A stretch of DNA of 64,000 nt from positions 1 through 64,000 of the forward strand of contig JAJRCF010000012.1 in NCBI GenBank assembly GCA_028679075.1, written 5' to 3'. Source of the stretch: Methanoregula sp. GTDB lineage: Archaea > Halobacteriota > Methanomicrobia > Methanomicrobiales > Methanospirillaceae. The translations under genes and the position numbers were made by a program. This document shows, piece by piece, positions 50,471 to 59,583 of the stretch (position 1 is its first letter; each line of letters opens with the position of its first letter). Below the pieces are notes generated by a model. That model worked only from the letters and a program-made list of their open reading frames with translations, ran no database searches and had not been told where the DNA came from.

Positions 50471-52048
50471 ATGGATGAGGCACAGGTGTTCCGGGAGATG
50501 ATCTCCCGCATCCTCACCCTGCCCCCCGGTGACGAATCCGTCGTTGCGGCCAAGCTCGAGATCTGCCGGAAATATGCCTTGCATGAGGTACCGAAGAACT
50601 CGGCGATCCTTGCCGTGGCACGACCGGAGGAACGGGAGAGCCTGCGGAAGATCCTGCTCGTCAAGCCGAGCCGGACACTGTCCGGTGTAGCTCCGGTTGC
50701 CGTGATGACCTCCCCCGCCCCCTGCCCCCACGGGAAGTGCCTGCCATGCCCGGGCGGGCCGGACCACCCGTTCCACTCCCCGCAGAGCTACACGGGAGAG
50801 GAGCCTGCCGCAAAACGTGCCCGGGAGCATGATTACGACCCGTTCCGGCAGGTGCATGCCCGTCTCGAACAGTTCGAGATCCTCGGCCACCGCGTGGACA
50901 AGGTGGAGCTGATCGTCATGGGCGGGACGATGACCGCCCGGCCGGTTGAATACCAAGAGGAGTTCGTCTCCCGGTGCATCGAGGCGATGAACACGTACCC
51001 GGGGGGTGCACACGCCCCGCAGCCGGTACCGTTCCCCGATGTCGAAGCAGCGAACGAGACCTCGAATGTCCGCTGCGTGGCAATAACGTTCGAGACCCGT
51101 CCCGACTGGTGCAGGCGGGAACATATCGACCGGATGCTCTCCCTTGGCGTCACGAAAGTGGAACTTGGTGTCCAGCACACGGACGATGCGGTCCTCACCT
51201 ACAACCGGCGCGGGTGCACGGTCGCGGATACCGTGGAGGCCAACACCCTTCTCCGCGATGCGGGCCTGAAGGTCGGGTTTCACATGATGCCGAACCTCCC
51301 CTCCTCCTCGATCGAGGCTGACAAGGCGATGTTTGAGACGATCTTCTCCGACCCACGGTTCAAGCCGGACTTCCTGAAGATCTACCAGACCCTCGTCACC
51401 CCGGGCTCGGAGATCGAGGACCTCTGGCAGCGTGGCGGCTACTCCCCCTATGGCGAGGCCGATCTCGTGGACCTGATCGCGTACGGGAAGTTGCTCATAC
51501 CGGAGTTCACCCGGCTCCAGCGGATCCAGCGCGACATCCCGGCAAACCTGATTGTAGCCGGCTCAAAACATTCCAACTTCCGCCAGCTTGCCCAGAACCG
51601 GCTGAAGGCCCTCGGGAAGCGCTGCCGGTGCATCCGCTGCCGGGAGATCGGCCGCCTCCCTTCGCTTGAGGAAGTGGAGATACAGGTCCTGCAGTACGAG
51701 GCGTGCGGTGGGCAGGAGTACTTCATATCGGCAGTATCGGGGGACTCCCTGATCGGGTTTGCCCGGCTCCGGTTCCCCTCGCAGGTTTACCGGCCCGGGC
51801 TTGAGGGTGCAGCGCTCCTGCGGGAACTGCACGTGTACGGCTGCCTGGTCCCGGTCGGGATGGACGCCGATATGGAAGAATGGCAGCACCGGAACTATGG
51901 CAGAGTGCTCCTGTCAAAGGCCGAAGAGATTGCGGCAGGAGCGGGGTACGACAACCTCGCCATCATGAGCGGCATCGGTGTCCGGCCCTATTATCGCAGG
52001 CAGGGCTATGAACGTAAAGGTCCCTATATGATTAAGGGGTTATCATGA
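50471..52048 (+). CDS. elp3: Elp3, tRNA uridine(34) acetyltransferase
   Basis: This 525-residue protein is archaeal Elp3, which makes carboxymethyl-type U34 in tRNA from acetyl-CoA and SAM. The radical-SAM cluster cysteines are C85-x4-C90-x2-C93 in PCPHGKCLPCPGGP. The SAM core covers about 80-370. A C-terminal GNAT domain (about 385-525) carries LRELHVYG and HRNYGRVLLSKAEEIA. priS overlaps its end by 4 bases. It is the head of a large informational cluster. Confidence 0.96.
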   Translation: MDEAQVFREMISRILTLPPGDESVVAAKLEICRKYALHEVPKNSAILAVARPEERESLRKILLVKPSRTLSGVAPVAVMTSPAPCPHGKCLPCPGGPDHPFHSPQSYTGEEPAAKRAREHDYDPFRQVHARLEQFEILGHRVDKVELIVMGGTMTARPVEYQEEFVSRCIEAMNTYPGGAHAPQPVPFPDVEAANETSNVRCVAITFETRPDWCRREHIDRMLSLGVTKVELGVQHTDDAVLTYNRRGCTVADTVEANTLLRDAGLKVGFHMMPNLPSSSIEADKAMFETIFSDPRFKPDFLKIYQTLVTPGSEIEDLWQRGGYSPYGEADLVDLIAYGKLLIPEFTRLQRIQRDIPANLIVAGSKHSNFRQLAQNRLKALGKRCRCIRCREIGRLPSLEEVEIQVLQYEACGGQEYFISAVSGDSLIGFARLRFPSQVYRPGLEGAALLRELHVYGCLVPVGMDADMEEWQHRNYGRVLLSKAEEIAAGAGYDNLAIMSGIGVRPYYRRQGYERKGPYMIKGLS

Positions 52049-53175
52049 ACCCGGCCACGACAGAGTTCCTCCGCCAGCGTTTTACCGAGTATTACAAGAA
52101 GACGGTCCTCGTATCGCCCTCCTCCATCGTGCAGCGCGAGTGGGGTTTTGTCCTGTTCAACCCGGGCGGGGCCGAGATGCGCATGCGGCGCCATCTTGGC
52201 TTTTCCAGCAGGGATGAGATGGCTGACTACATCCAGAACCTCATCCCCCAGCATGCCTACTACTCGACTGCCTATTACGAGAAACCCGATGCCGGGACCA
52301 TGGCAGACAAGGGCTGGTGCGGGGCCGACCTGATCTTCGACCTCGATGCCGACCATATCGTGCGGGGCCCGTACGACCAGATGCTCGCCCGGGTCAAGGA
52401 GGAGACGGAGAAGCTCATCGCGATGCTGACTGGTGAGTTCGGTATGGACCAAAAGACAATCGAGCTCGTCTTCTCCGGAGGCCGCGGGTACCATGTCCAC
52501 GTAAAGGACATCGCGTTCCGGGGCTGGGGAAGTGCCGAGCGCCGGGAACTGATCGATTATGTCTGCGGGATCGGGATCGATCCTCCGTCAATGCTCTCGG
52601 GCAAGCTGACTGCGGCTCCCGGGTGGCCAAAGCGGTACCGCGAGGCCCTCATTGAATACCTCGGGTGGATCGGGACCCTGCCCGAAGCCGATGCAATGGC
52701 ACACCTTACGGCAATTGAGGGGATCGGGAAGGACTCGGCCGCCACGTTCCTGAAGAAACGGGAAGAGATCATCGCGGAGATCGGCCACCGCCCGTCCGGC
52801 ATGATCCTGAAGAACCGGGTGCTCGGCATCGTTGTTGCGCAGCAGGAAGGGGAGTTTAAGAAACGGCTCCTGTCCAGAGCCGCCCTTGCCGATGAACCGG
52901 TCACGACCGATACGAAACGGCTGATCCGGATGCCGACTTCTCTCCATGGCGGGAGCGGGATGCGGGTCCAGCCACTCGAGCTCAGGGAGCTCCACGACTT
53001 CGACCCGCTCACCGATGCGGTCGTGTTCGGGATGAGGGACGTGAAGGTGGACGCAAAGTTCCCGCTTAAGATGCCGATGCTCGGAAGCACTTATGAGATC
53101 CAAAAGGGCATCACTACAGTACCGGAAGCGGCAGCCGTGTTCCTCTGCTGCCGCGGCATAGCAGAGATTGCCTGA
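52045..53175 (+). CDS. priS: DNA primase small (catalytic) subunit
   Basis: This 376-residue protein is PriS. Catalytic carboxylates are in ADLIFDLDADH (Asp99, Asp101), with SGGRGYHVHV as the nucleotide-binding block and RMPTSLHGGSGMRV later. It partners PriL for primer synthesis; priL is not in this window. The GINS gene follows after 10 bases, a familiar archaeal replication linkage. Confidence 0.96.
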   Translation: MNPATTEFLRQRFTEYYKKTVLVSPSSIVQREWGFVLFNPGGAEMRMRRHLGFSSRDEMADYIQNLIPQHAYYSTAYYEKPDAGTMADKGWCGADLIFDLDADHIVRGPYDQMLARVKEETEKLIAMLTGEFGMDQKTIELVFSGGRGYHVHVKDIAFRGWGSAERRELIDYVCGIGIDPPSMLSGKLTAAPGWPKRYREALIEYLGWIGTLPEADAMAHLTAIEGIGKDSAATFLKKREEIIAEIGHRPSGMILKNRVLGIVVAQQEGEFKKRLLSRAALADEPVTTDTKRLIRMPTSLHGGSGMRVQPLELRELHDFDPLTDAVVFGMRDVKVDAKFPLKMPMLGSTYEIQKGITTVPEAAAVFLCCRGIAEIA

Positions 53176-53185
53176 GGTGAATACC

Positions 53186-53896
53186 ATGAATCTTGACGAC
53201 CTGCGCAGCATCCTCCTGTCCGAGCGGGAGACAGGGAGGCTCACGTCTCTTGCCCCCGATATCTTTGACAAGGGGCACGCGGAGCTCGCGGCCATCACGA
53301 AGAAGGTCTACGCCTTCGAAGATCCCTTCTCGGACGAGGCCCGCTCCCTGATCGATGAGACCCTCTCGATCCGGGAGACCCTCCACGACCTCTTCTCCAT
53401 CCGCACCCGCAAGATCCTCGCCCTCGCCGTGATGCATGCAGAGGGGAACTATTACGACCGCGAGGAAGTGAAGCGGATGATCCCGGCCGAGCGGGAGATG
53501 TTCGAGCAGATTGCGGCGGGTATCGAGCAGTCCAAGGGCATCCTCCTCCAGAACCTGCCGCACACCCAGCTCCAGACCCGCACCCTGCCGGCAGCCGTTG
53601 CTGCGTCCACTGCCGCGTCAGACATGGACGAGGATGAAGAGTCCGGGCCGCTGCCGGATGCAGATGAGCCGGCCGCGCCGGGCCTGCAACCTCTCCCTCT
53701 TGCGGGGGGGAACGTTGCAGCACCGATCATCCATCCCTGCGCCCTTGTACGGGTGCTCGAGGACATGGACGCGTTCATGGGTGTGGATGGGAGAATTTAT
53801 ACCCTCTCAAAAGGAGATATAGTGACGCTTCCCGAGCGGAATGCTGCGGTCCTGAGCGAACGCAACATAGTCTTAAATATCAATCTCTGTAAATAA
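53186..53896 (+). CDS. GINS complex subunit, Gins51 type
   Basis: This 236-residue protein is a GINS-family subunit, which activates MCM helicase. The N-terminal helical A domain (about 1-125: MNLDDLRSILLSERETG, SIRTRKILALAVMHAEG) is followed by an acidic and Ala/Pro-rich linker (about 140-185) and a small C-terminal B domain (CALVRVLEDMDAFMGVDGRIY). This A-then-B order is that of Gins51. ATG 53186 is preceded by GAGGTGA. It follows priS directly. Confidence 0.85.
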   Translation: MNLDDLRSILLSERETGRLTSLAPDIFDKGHAELAAITKKVYAFEDPFSDEARSLIDETLSIRETLHDLFSIRTRKILALAVMHAEGNYYDREEVKRMIPAEREMFEQIAAGIEQSKGILLQNLPHTQLQTRTLPAAVAASTAASDMDEDEESGPLPDADEPAAPGLQPLPLAGGNVAAPIIHPCALVRVLEDMDAFMGVDGRIYTLSKGDIVTLPERNAAVLSERNIVLNINLCK

Positions 53897-53934
53897 TATA
53901 GGTATTCTACATCAGGATTATCGGTGAAAATTTT

Positions 53935-54213
53935 ATGAAAATGCCAGCAAAATTTACAACTTACTGCCCCTTCTGCAGGAATCACCAGGTGCACGAGGTT
54001 GAGAAGGTAAAGAAGGGCAAAACGACCGGCCTCCACTGGATCGACCGCCAGAAAGCGCGGAGAGGCAGAGTAGGCAACATGGGCAAGTTCTCGAAAGTGC
54101 CCGGTGGCGACAAGCCCACAAAGAAGATCAATGTCCGGTACCGCTGTGTCACCTGCGGAAAGGCGCACCTGCGCAAGGGTTACCGTGTCGCAAAATTCGA
54201 ACTGACGGAGTGA
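53935..54213 (+). CDS. rpl44e: Ribosomal protein L44e
   Basis: This 92-residue protein of the large ribosomal subunit binds zinc through CPFC (residues 11-14) and CVTC (about 72-75). The central [24 protein letters not shown] is near-invariant in the family (quoted in part: [18 protein letters not shown]). ATG 53941 is a possible alternative start. It overlaps the first bases of the GTG option for rps27e. Confidence 0.97.
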   Translation: MKMPAKFTTYCPFCRNHQVHEVEKVKKGKTTGLHWIDRQKARRGRVGNMGKFSKVPGGDKPTKKINVRYRCVTCGKAHLRKGYRVAKFELTE

Positions 54214-54218
54214 GCGTA

Positions 54219-54407
54219 ATGGTAAGCCAGATTCGGGAAAACCGATCAAAATTTTTCAAGGTAAAGTGCCCAGACTGCGAGAACGAGCAGGTCCTCTTTG
54301 AGAAGGCCAGCACCGTTGTCAAGTGCGTTGTCTGCGGCAGCGAGCTCTCCACCCCGGCCGGCGGGCGTGCGAACATCAAGGCTGAGATCGTCTCAGAGCT
54401 CAAGTGA
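54219..54407 (+). CDS. rps27e: Ribosomal protein S27e
   Basis: This 62-residue small-subunit protein carries the C4 zinc ribbon C-x2-C (KCPDCENEQ) and C-x2-C (KCVVCGSELS), with the family block FFKVKCPDC and the tail AGGRANIKAEI. ATG 54219 is preferred over GTG 54210. It is in the L44e-S27e-aIF2-alpha series conserved in archaea. Confidence 0.96.
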   Translation: MVSQIRENRSKFFKVKCPDCENEQVLFEKASTVVKCVVCGSELSTPAGGRANIKAEIVSELK

Positions 54408-54415
54408 CACCACCT

Positions 54416-55201
54416 ATGGCGGACAGGGAGTGGCCACAGGAAGCAGAACTGGTTGTCTGCACGGTCGAGAACGTCAAGGATTTCGTCGCCTTCGTCTCGC
54501 TCGACGAATACAGTGGCCGCCAGGGGCTCATCCCCATCTCTGAAATCGCCACGGGCTGGATCAAGTACATCCGTGACCACATCCGCGAGGGCCAGAAGAT
54601 CGTCTGCAAGGTCCTCAACGTGGACCGGAGCCGTGGCCACATCGACCTTTCCTTAAAGGACGTCAACGAGCACCAGCGCCGCGAGAAGATCCGCGAGTGG
54701 AAGAACGAGTCCAAGGCCCAGAAGTGGCTCGGGTTTGTTGCGGAACAGACCGGCGAGCCCTTGGCCGCGATCGAGGATGTCATCTACAAAAAGTACGGGG
54801 CATTTTACCCGGTCTTCGAAGATATCGTCATCGACCCCGAGACAACGCTCAAGAAACTCGGGTACTCAAAGAAGGTGACCGAGGTCCTCCTCCACGTGGC
54901 GCAGGAGAGCGTGAAGGTGCCCCACGTCGAAGTGACCGGGGTCCTGACCCTCGAGTCGACCCGGCCCGATGGCGTTGAAGTGATCCGGAAGGCACTTGAG
55001 AAGGCAAGTACCTCGAAGAGTGCCGGCGCGGAGGTCGAACTGTTATATCTCGGTGCACCCACGTACCGGATCAAGGTGAAGGCACCGGATTACAAGGCCG
55101 CAGAGAAGGCGATCGAGAAGTCCGCCAATGCCGCGATCGCTGTTGTGGAAAAGGCTGGTGGCGAGGGCAAACTCGTCAAGAAACCGAAATCCGGGAAGTA
55201 A
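54416..55201 (+). CDS. eif2a: Translation initiation factor aIF2 alpha subunit
   Basis: This 261-residue protein is aIF2-alpha, part of the factor that brings Met-tRNAi to the ribosome. An S1 RNA-binding domain covers residues 8-83 (VCTVENVKDFVAFVSLDEY, GHIDLSLKDV), followed by a helical domain and a C-terminal alpha-beta domain that binds the gamma subunit. ATG 54416 is chosen; GTG 54404 is an alternative. nop10 follows after 3 bases. Confidence 0.96.
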   Translation: MADREWPQEAELVVCTVENVKDFVAFVSLDEYSGRQGLIPISEIATGWIKYIRDHIREGQKIVCKVLNVDRSRGHIDLSLKDVNEHQRREKIREWKNESKAQKWLGFVAEQTGEPLAAIEDVIYKKYGAFYPVFEDIVIDPETTLKKLGYSKKVTEVLLHVAQESVKVPHVEVTGVLTLESTRPDGVEVIRKALEKASTSKSAGAEVELLYLGAPTYRIKVKAPDYKAAEKAIEKSANAAIAVVEKAGGEGKLVKKPKSGK

Positions 55202-55204
55202 CTG

Positions 55205-55360
55205 ATGAGCGGTCGTATCCGGCACTGTCCGGCAGATCATATCTATACCCTTTCTTTAACCTGTCCCGAATGCGGCAGGCCGACTGCTGTCGCACACCCG
55301 GCAAAGTTCTCTCCTGAAGACAAGTACGGCACCTACCGCAGGCTGGCCCACCATGATTGA
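55205..55360 (+). CDS. nop10: Nop10, H/ACA ribonucleoprotein component
   Basis: This 51-residue protein is Nop10, needed for H/ACA-guided pseudouridylation of rRNA. It starts MSGRIRHCPADHIYTLSLTC (first 20 residues) with a zinc ribbon formed by Cys8, Cys20 and Cys23, and ends with the typical HPAKFSPEDKYGTYRR helix. It is so short that simple length filters miss it. It overlaps the PAC2 gene by 8 bases. Confidence 0.96.
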   Translation: MSGRIRHCPADHIYTLSLTCPECGRPTAVAHPAKFSPEDKYGTYRRLAHHD

Positions 55361-56108
55361 GGACATCACCGTCCGGTACCTCGACAGTTTCAAGGATAAA
55401 AAACTGGACAACCCGATCCTTATCGAGGGCCTGCCCGGCATCGGCCAGGTAGGCAAACTGGTTGCCGAGTATATGATCCATATTCTCGAGGCAGAGAAGA
55501 TCGGCGAGATCCACTCGCTCTACTTCCCTCCCCAGGTGATCCTTGAGGAAAACGGGCTGGTCCGGCTCGCGAGAAACGAGCTCTTCCTCTACCAGTCCGG
55601 AGGAAAGGACGTTATCTTCCTTGTCGGCGACCACCAGAGTACCTCCAACGAGGGGCACTATCTCCTCGCCGATTGTTACTGCGATATTGCCGAAGAGCTC
55701 AAGGTGAAGCGGATCTACACGCTTGGCGGCTTTGGCGTGGGGCACCTTGTCAACGGGCCCCGGGTGCTTGGGGCGGTCAACCGTATCGATCTCCGCGAGG
55801 AAGTCATGGCGGCCGGTGTCACCTTCGACCGGGACGAACCGGGCGGCGGCATCATCGGTGCCGCAGGTCTCATCCTCGGCCTCTCCGCACAGCGGGGCAT
55901 TGATGCGGTCTGCCTGATGGGCGAGACGAGCGGGTACCTCGTGGACCCGATGAGTGCGGCAAATGTACTTGCGATCTTATCGAAGCTGATCGATGTCCCG
56001 GTTGATCCCACGAAGCTGAACGACCGTGCTGCCGAGATGGAGAAGGCGATCGAGAGCATGGTCGAGAGCGAGAAGGGGAAGGACGAGGAACTGAACTATA
56101 TCGGGTGA
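55353..56108 (+). CDS. PAC2-family protein (proteasome assembly chaperone-like)
   Basis: This 251-residue protein matches the archaeal PAC2 family: NPILIEGLPGIGQVGKLVAEY, HSLYFPPQVI, IYTLGGFGVGHL and GGGIIGAAGLILG, then a C-terminal helical charged tail. Archaeal members may help assemble the proteasome, by homology to eukaryotic PAC2. It is the last gene of the informational cluster, with 8-base overlap to nop10. Confidence 0.9.
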   Translation: MIEDITVRYLDSFKDKKLDNPILIEGLPGIGQVGKLVAEYMIHILEAEKIGEIHSLYFPPQVILEENGLVRLARNELFLYQSGGKDVIFLVGDHQSTSNEGHYLLADCYCDIAEELKVKRIYTLGGFGVGHLVNGPRVLGAVNRIDLREEVMAAGVTFDRDEPGGGIIGAAGLILGLSAQRGIDAVCLMGETSGYLVDPMSAANVLAILSKLIDVPVDPTKLNDRAAEMEKAIESMVESEKGKDEELNYIG

Positions 56109-56195
56109 TGCCGGTCCTGTAGGACCGGAATGATATTCTTCTTTTGATCTCTACCCGGTATTCCTGAGATTATTTGTTATGGCAGGGATTGGGAT

Positions 56196-56693
56196 ATGGC
56201 CGATATAACCGATGCCGGGAAATCCTGCATAAGGCTTGCTTCCGAAGAGGACATCCCCCGGCTGGCAATCCATCACCGGCAGATGTTCGAAGAGATCCAG
56301 GAACGGAACGGTACTTCCCCGGACCCGTCCGGAATGGCAGTACTGGAGAAGGAGTATGCAGGGAAACTGGTCTGTGAGTTCAATACCGGGACCTGTATTT
56401 CATGGGTCGCAGAGACCGGAAACCGGATTGTTGCAAGCGGTGCGATCAGTATCCTGCCGTATGTGCCGGTCCCCTATGACCTTTCGTGCCGGGTCGCATT
56501 TCTTCACAGTACCTATACGGAAAAAGAGTACCGGCACCAGCATCATGCCAGTCATATTACGCAGGCAGCGGCAGACTATTGCCGAAGTCAGGGGATCAAA
56601 CGTTTATACCTTTTTGCCAGCGATGCCGGGCGCCCCTTGTATGAACAGACCGGTTTCGTACCTGTCCCGAATATGATGCTGCTTCTCCAGTAA
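56196..56693 (+). CDS. GNAT-family N-acetyltransferase
   Basis: This 165-residue protein has the GNAT fold: SCIRLASEEDIPRL at the start, GNRIVASGAISI for the central strands, and YTEKEYRHQHHASHITQAA where the acetyl-CoA P-loop (normally RxxGxG) is degenerate (RHQHHA). YEQTGFVPV near the end is family-typical. The degenerate loop may mean altered cofactor binding. The substrate is unknown. It is monocistronic. Confidence 0.8.
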   Translation: MADITDAGKSCIRLASEEDIPRLAIHHRQMFEEIQERNGTSPDPSGMAVLEKEYAGKLVCEFNTGTCISWVAETGNRIVASGAISILPYVPVPYDLSCRVAFLHSTYTEKEYRHQHHASHITQAAADYCRSQGIKRLYLFASDAGRPLYEQTGFVPVPNMMLLLQ

Positions 56694-56748
56694 TCAGGAA
56701 AGAAGAACGAAGAAATCCATTCTATCTGCTCCGGATTTTCCGCCCGGA

Positions 56749-57219
56749 CTATCCCTTCTGCAGGAATGCGATGATCTCCTCAATATCCGGCACCGAGTGC
56801 ACCGGGTAGATCTTCACGAACACGACCCGCTGCTTCTCGTCAACAATGATATTTGCCCGCTCGGAGAACCCGTTCGCGTCCCGGAATATCCCGTACTTCT
56901 CCGCAACCGCCCCGTGGGGCCAGAAGTCGCAGAGGAGCGGGGTCTTTGTGATCCCAAGACTCCCTGCCCATGCCTTCTTGCAGGGAACGGAATCAACACT
57001 GATACCGACCGGCACACAGTTGAGTGAAATGAGCTTTTCCCGGTTGTGTTCGAGTGATCTCATCTGTGCAGCGCAGAACTCGGTCCAGGCAAGCGGGTGG
57101 AAGGATAGGAGCACGCGTTTCCCTGCCTGTTCATAGAGATCGAAGGTCACATCATTCTGGTCTTTTATCGAGAAGTTCCGTGCACTATCCCCGGCTTGTG
57201 CCATCGCGTTCTGTGTCAT
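56749..57219 (-). CDS. Peroxiredoxin (AhpC/TSA family)
   Basis: This 156-residue protein is a peroxiredoxin. The peroxidatic Cys49 lies in PLAWTEFCAAQM (family pattern T-x2-C). Other cysteines (LNCVPVG, VPCKKAW, LLCDFW) may resolve the disulfide. SHP is replaced by LSFHP before it. ATG at 57219 follows AGGTGA by 4 bases, while the upstream in-frame part lies in repeat DNA and is rejected. It should protect this strict anaerobe from peroxides. Confidence 0.88.
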   Translation of the reverse strand: MTQNAMAQAGDSARNFSIKDQNDVTFDLYEQAGKRVLLSFHPLAWTEFCAAQMRSLEHNREKLISLNCVPVGISVDSVPCKKAWAGSLGITKTPLLCDFWPHGAVAEKYGIFRDANGFSERANIIVDEKQRVVFVKIYPVHSVPDIEEIIAFLQKG

Positions 57220-57329
57220 ATGGTCACCTGTACTGGTGTTCTGGTGGCGGGAGGGGATGAGGTTTTGCATCGTGGCCGGGCCGGTCCGTGTACCCGTACG
57301 CACGCGTGATCCCGCCCGCGACAAAACCT

Positions 57330-57597
57330 GCCCCTGCCCGACCCCCTCATCCATAAGATTGTTCCCGGGATCTCTGTTTTCCTCGTAAAAATACCTAAAA
57401 AAGCCGAATATTCCGGAAACGGTGAGGGGGGGTCGGGCAGGGGCAATCTGGTTTTGCCCGTAAAAATTTTACCACCCGCGACCGATCCGGCCGGAAATGC
57501 CGGCCCCCCATCTCCCCGAAAGCCAGTCCCCGCATACCGGTATTACCCGGCTGGTCCGGCCGATGCGTGCGGACATTTGTACCCGCCCGACCCCCTG
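57330..57597. repeat. Second cluster of palindromic CCCGACCCC repeats
   Basis: GCCCCTGCCCGACCCCCTCA at 57330-57349 has an inverted partner at 57423-57446 (two extra G). A third copy, TGTACCCGCCCGACCCCCT, lies at 57579-57597. The shared core CCCGACCCCC links this cluster to 28156-28378. No gene is seen in the 476-base gap 57220-57695 apart from the divergent promoters. Confidence 0.65.
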
Positions 57598-57695
57598 TCA
57601 GGGTGTTACCGGGCCGTTACCTGCCGCGGTCCGCAGGCATCCCGGCGCACACCGATACCCTCATATCGGACGCTTTACAACATCCCAATAGTAAA

Positions 57696-58313
57696 ATGAC
57701 CGAAGAATTTTCCGATATACCGCTCTTCATGGAGCAGATGGCAGAGTCCATAAAGAAGACCGCCGCCATGCTCGAAAAGGCCGAGACATCCTTGTTCTTC
57801 CAGCGGATGCTGACCGCAAAACGGGTCTACGTGGCTGGAGCCGGCCGGTCCGGGCTCATTGCCCGGGCATTTGCCATGAGGATGCTGCACCTGGGCTTTG
57901 ACGTGTACGTTGTCGGGGAGACAATAACCCCTGCATTGCAGCCCGGCGATGTCCTCGTGGTCTTCTCGGGATCGGGAGAGACGCACTCGATTGTCACGTT
58001 TGCGAATACGGTCAGGGATCTCGGGGGGAGCGTCTGCCTCATCACCGCATCGCCGGACTCGACGATGAGCCGGGTCGCAGACTGCGTCGTGAACCTCGGG
58101 GACCTCACCGGCTATTACCGGGGCGACACATCCACGTTCGAGGAGCGCCAGGTGACCGGGCAGTACCGGTCGATATCGGCAGCCTTTGCCCCGCTGGGCA
58201 CCCTCTTTGAGACAATGGCCCTGGTCTTCTCCGATGCCGTTATCTCGGCGTTGATGGAAGCAAAGAAAGAAGGAGCCGGGGCACTGAAAGGGCGGCTCCT
58301 GAATGTGGACTGA
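57696..58313 (+). CDS. hxlB: 6-phospho-3-hexuloisomerase (SIS domain)
   Basis: This 205-residue SIS-domain protein converts hexulose-6-phosphate and fructose-6-phosphate, the isomerase of the ribulose monophosphate route that makes pentose phosphates in many archaea. Motifs: RVYVAGAGRSGLIARAFAMR, VVFSGSGETHSIV and CVVNLGD, with AFAPLGTLFE near the end. No hexulose-phosphate synthase is nearby. ATG 57696 has no strong ribosome site; upstream sequence is repeat DNA. Confidence 0.9.
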   Translation: MTEEFSDIPLFMEQMAESIKKTAAMLEKAETSLFFQRMLTAKRVYVAGAGRSGLIARAFAMRMLHLGFDVYVVGETITPALQPGDVLVVFSGSGETHSIVTFANTVRDLGGSVCLITASPDSTMSRVADCVVNLGDLTGYYRGDTSTFEERQVTGQYRSISAAFAPLGTLFETMALVFSDAVISALMEAKKEGAGALKGRLLNVD

Positions 58314-58376
58314 AACGGGACCTTATCCCCGGATATACCTTACTTATACCCCGTAAAACCCACCAGTGAAGTAACC

Positions 58377-59495
58377 ATGCACGCCACTGCCGACCTCCAT
58401 ATCCATTCCCCGTACTCGATTGCGGTCTCCCGCTTCATGCAGCCTGAGCAGCTCCTCAAGGGCTGCGTGACAAAGGGTATCCAGGTACTTGGCACGGGCG
58501 ACGCCCTCCAGCCGGACTGGCTGAAAGGATGGGAGCCCTTCTACGAGAACGATGCCGGCATTGTCATTGTCCCGCAGGGTGAGATTGAAGATAAGAAACG
58601 TGTTCACCACGTGGTACTTGGCGGGGACCCTGCCCAGTTCGACCAGCTCCGCGATCTGCTGGCTGGCACGTGCAAGAGCTTCACGACCAGCGGACGGCCC
58701 CACGTCTACCTGAGCGGGGAGGAGATCGCGAATGCCGCCCACGATGTCGGGGCCCTTGTCGGCCCGGCACATGCATTCACCCCATGGACTGCCATGTACG
58801 CGTACTTCGATAGCGTCCCTGCCTGCTACGGGAATGCGAAGATTGACTTCCTCGAACTCGGTCTATCGGCTGACAGTTCCTATGGTGCGGCGATCCCTGA
58901 CCTCTATGATGTCCCGTTCCTCACCAATTCGGATGCCCACAGCCCGTACCCGGACAAGCTCGGCCGTGAGTTCAACCGGATCCGGCTTGACCATCCCACC
59001 GCAAAGGACGTGCTCGCCAGCATAAAGAGGGGGTCGATCGAGATGAATGCCGGGTTCTTCCCGGAAGAAGGGAAATACAACCGCACGGCCTGCACCCGGT
59101 GCTACACGCAGTATTCGCTTGAGGATGCAATACAGCACCAGTGGAAGTGTCCCCTCGACGGCGGGATCATCAAGAAGGGGGTGTCCGACCGGGCAAAGGA
59201 GCTGGCCCGTGGTGGCGAGGTACGGCCCCGTCCGCCCTACCTCCGCGTCATCCCGCTTGCCCAGATCATCCAGACGATGGAAGGGGCATCGTCACCAAAT
59301 ACCAAGAAGTGCAAGGCGATCTATGCCTCGTTCATCAGCACATTCGGGAATGAGATTGCAATCCTGATTGATGTCCCTGTTGCAGAGATCCGGGCTGTCC
59401 ACCCGAAGGTGGCAGATGCGATCGAGGCGCTCCGGAACGGGACCGTCACCCTGCACCCGGGTGGCGGCGGAAAGTATGGTACGTTCTCGCTGTAA
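58377..59495 (+). CDS. Endonuclease Q-like PHP-domain protein
   Basis: This 372-residue protein resembles EndoQ (TIGR00375), which nicks DNA 5' of deaminated bases and abasic sites. The PHP metal site is seen in DLHIHSPYS near the start, VVPQGEIED, VGPAHAFTPW and FLTNSDAHSPYP. A zinc finger at about 237-262 has CTRCYTQYS and QWKCPLDGG. The C-terminal half carries helix-hairpin-like RVIPLAQIIQTM. Length is somewhat below Thermococcales EndoQ but the layout agrees. Confidence 0.85.
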   Translation: MHATADLHIHSPYSIAVSRFMQPEQLLKGCVTKGIQVLGTGDALQPDWLKGWEPFYENDAGIVIVPQGEIEDKKRVHHVVLGGDPAQFDQLRDLLAGTCKSFTTSGRPHVYLSGEEIANAAHDVGALVGPAHAFTPWTAMYAYFDSVPACYGNAKIDFLELGLSADSSYGAAIPDLYDVPFLTNSDAHSPYPDKLGREFNRIRLDHPTAKDVLASIKRGSIEMNAGFFPEEGKYNRTACTRCYTQYSLEDAIQHQWKCPLDGGIIKKGVSDRAKELARGGEVRPRPPYLRVIPLAQIIQTMEGASSPNTKKCKAIYASFISTFGNEIAILIDVPVAEIRAVHPKVADAIEALRNGTVTLHPGGGGKYGTFSL

Positions 59496-59583
59496 GTGAA
59501 CCACCACGCGGCCAGGACCTCCGCAGCCGGGGAATATCCTTTTTCTTGGTGTGAAGCACTAGTAGTATCTGGAGGAGATACCC

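Noticed and set aside
57220-57354. N-terminal extension of the peroxiredoxin
   Set aside because: These codons lie in repeat DNA and do not belong to the family; a good ribosome site supports 57219.
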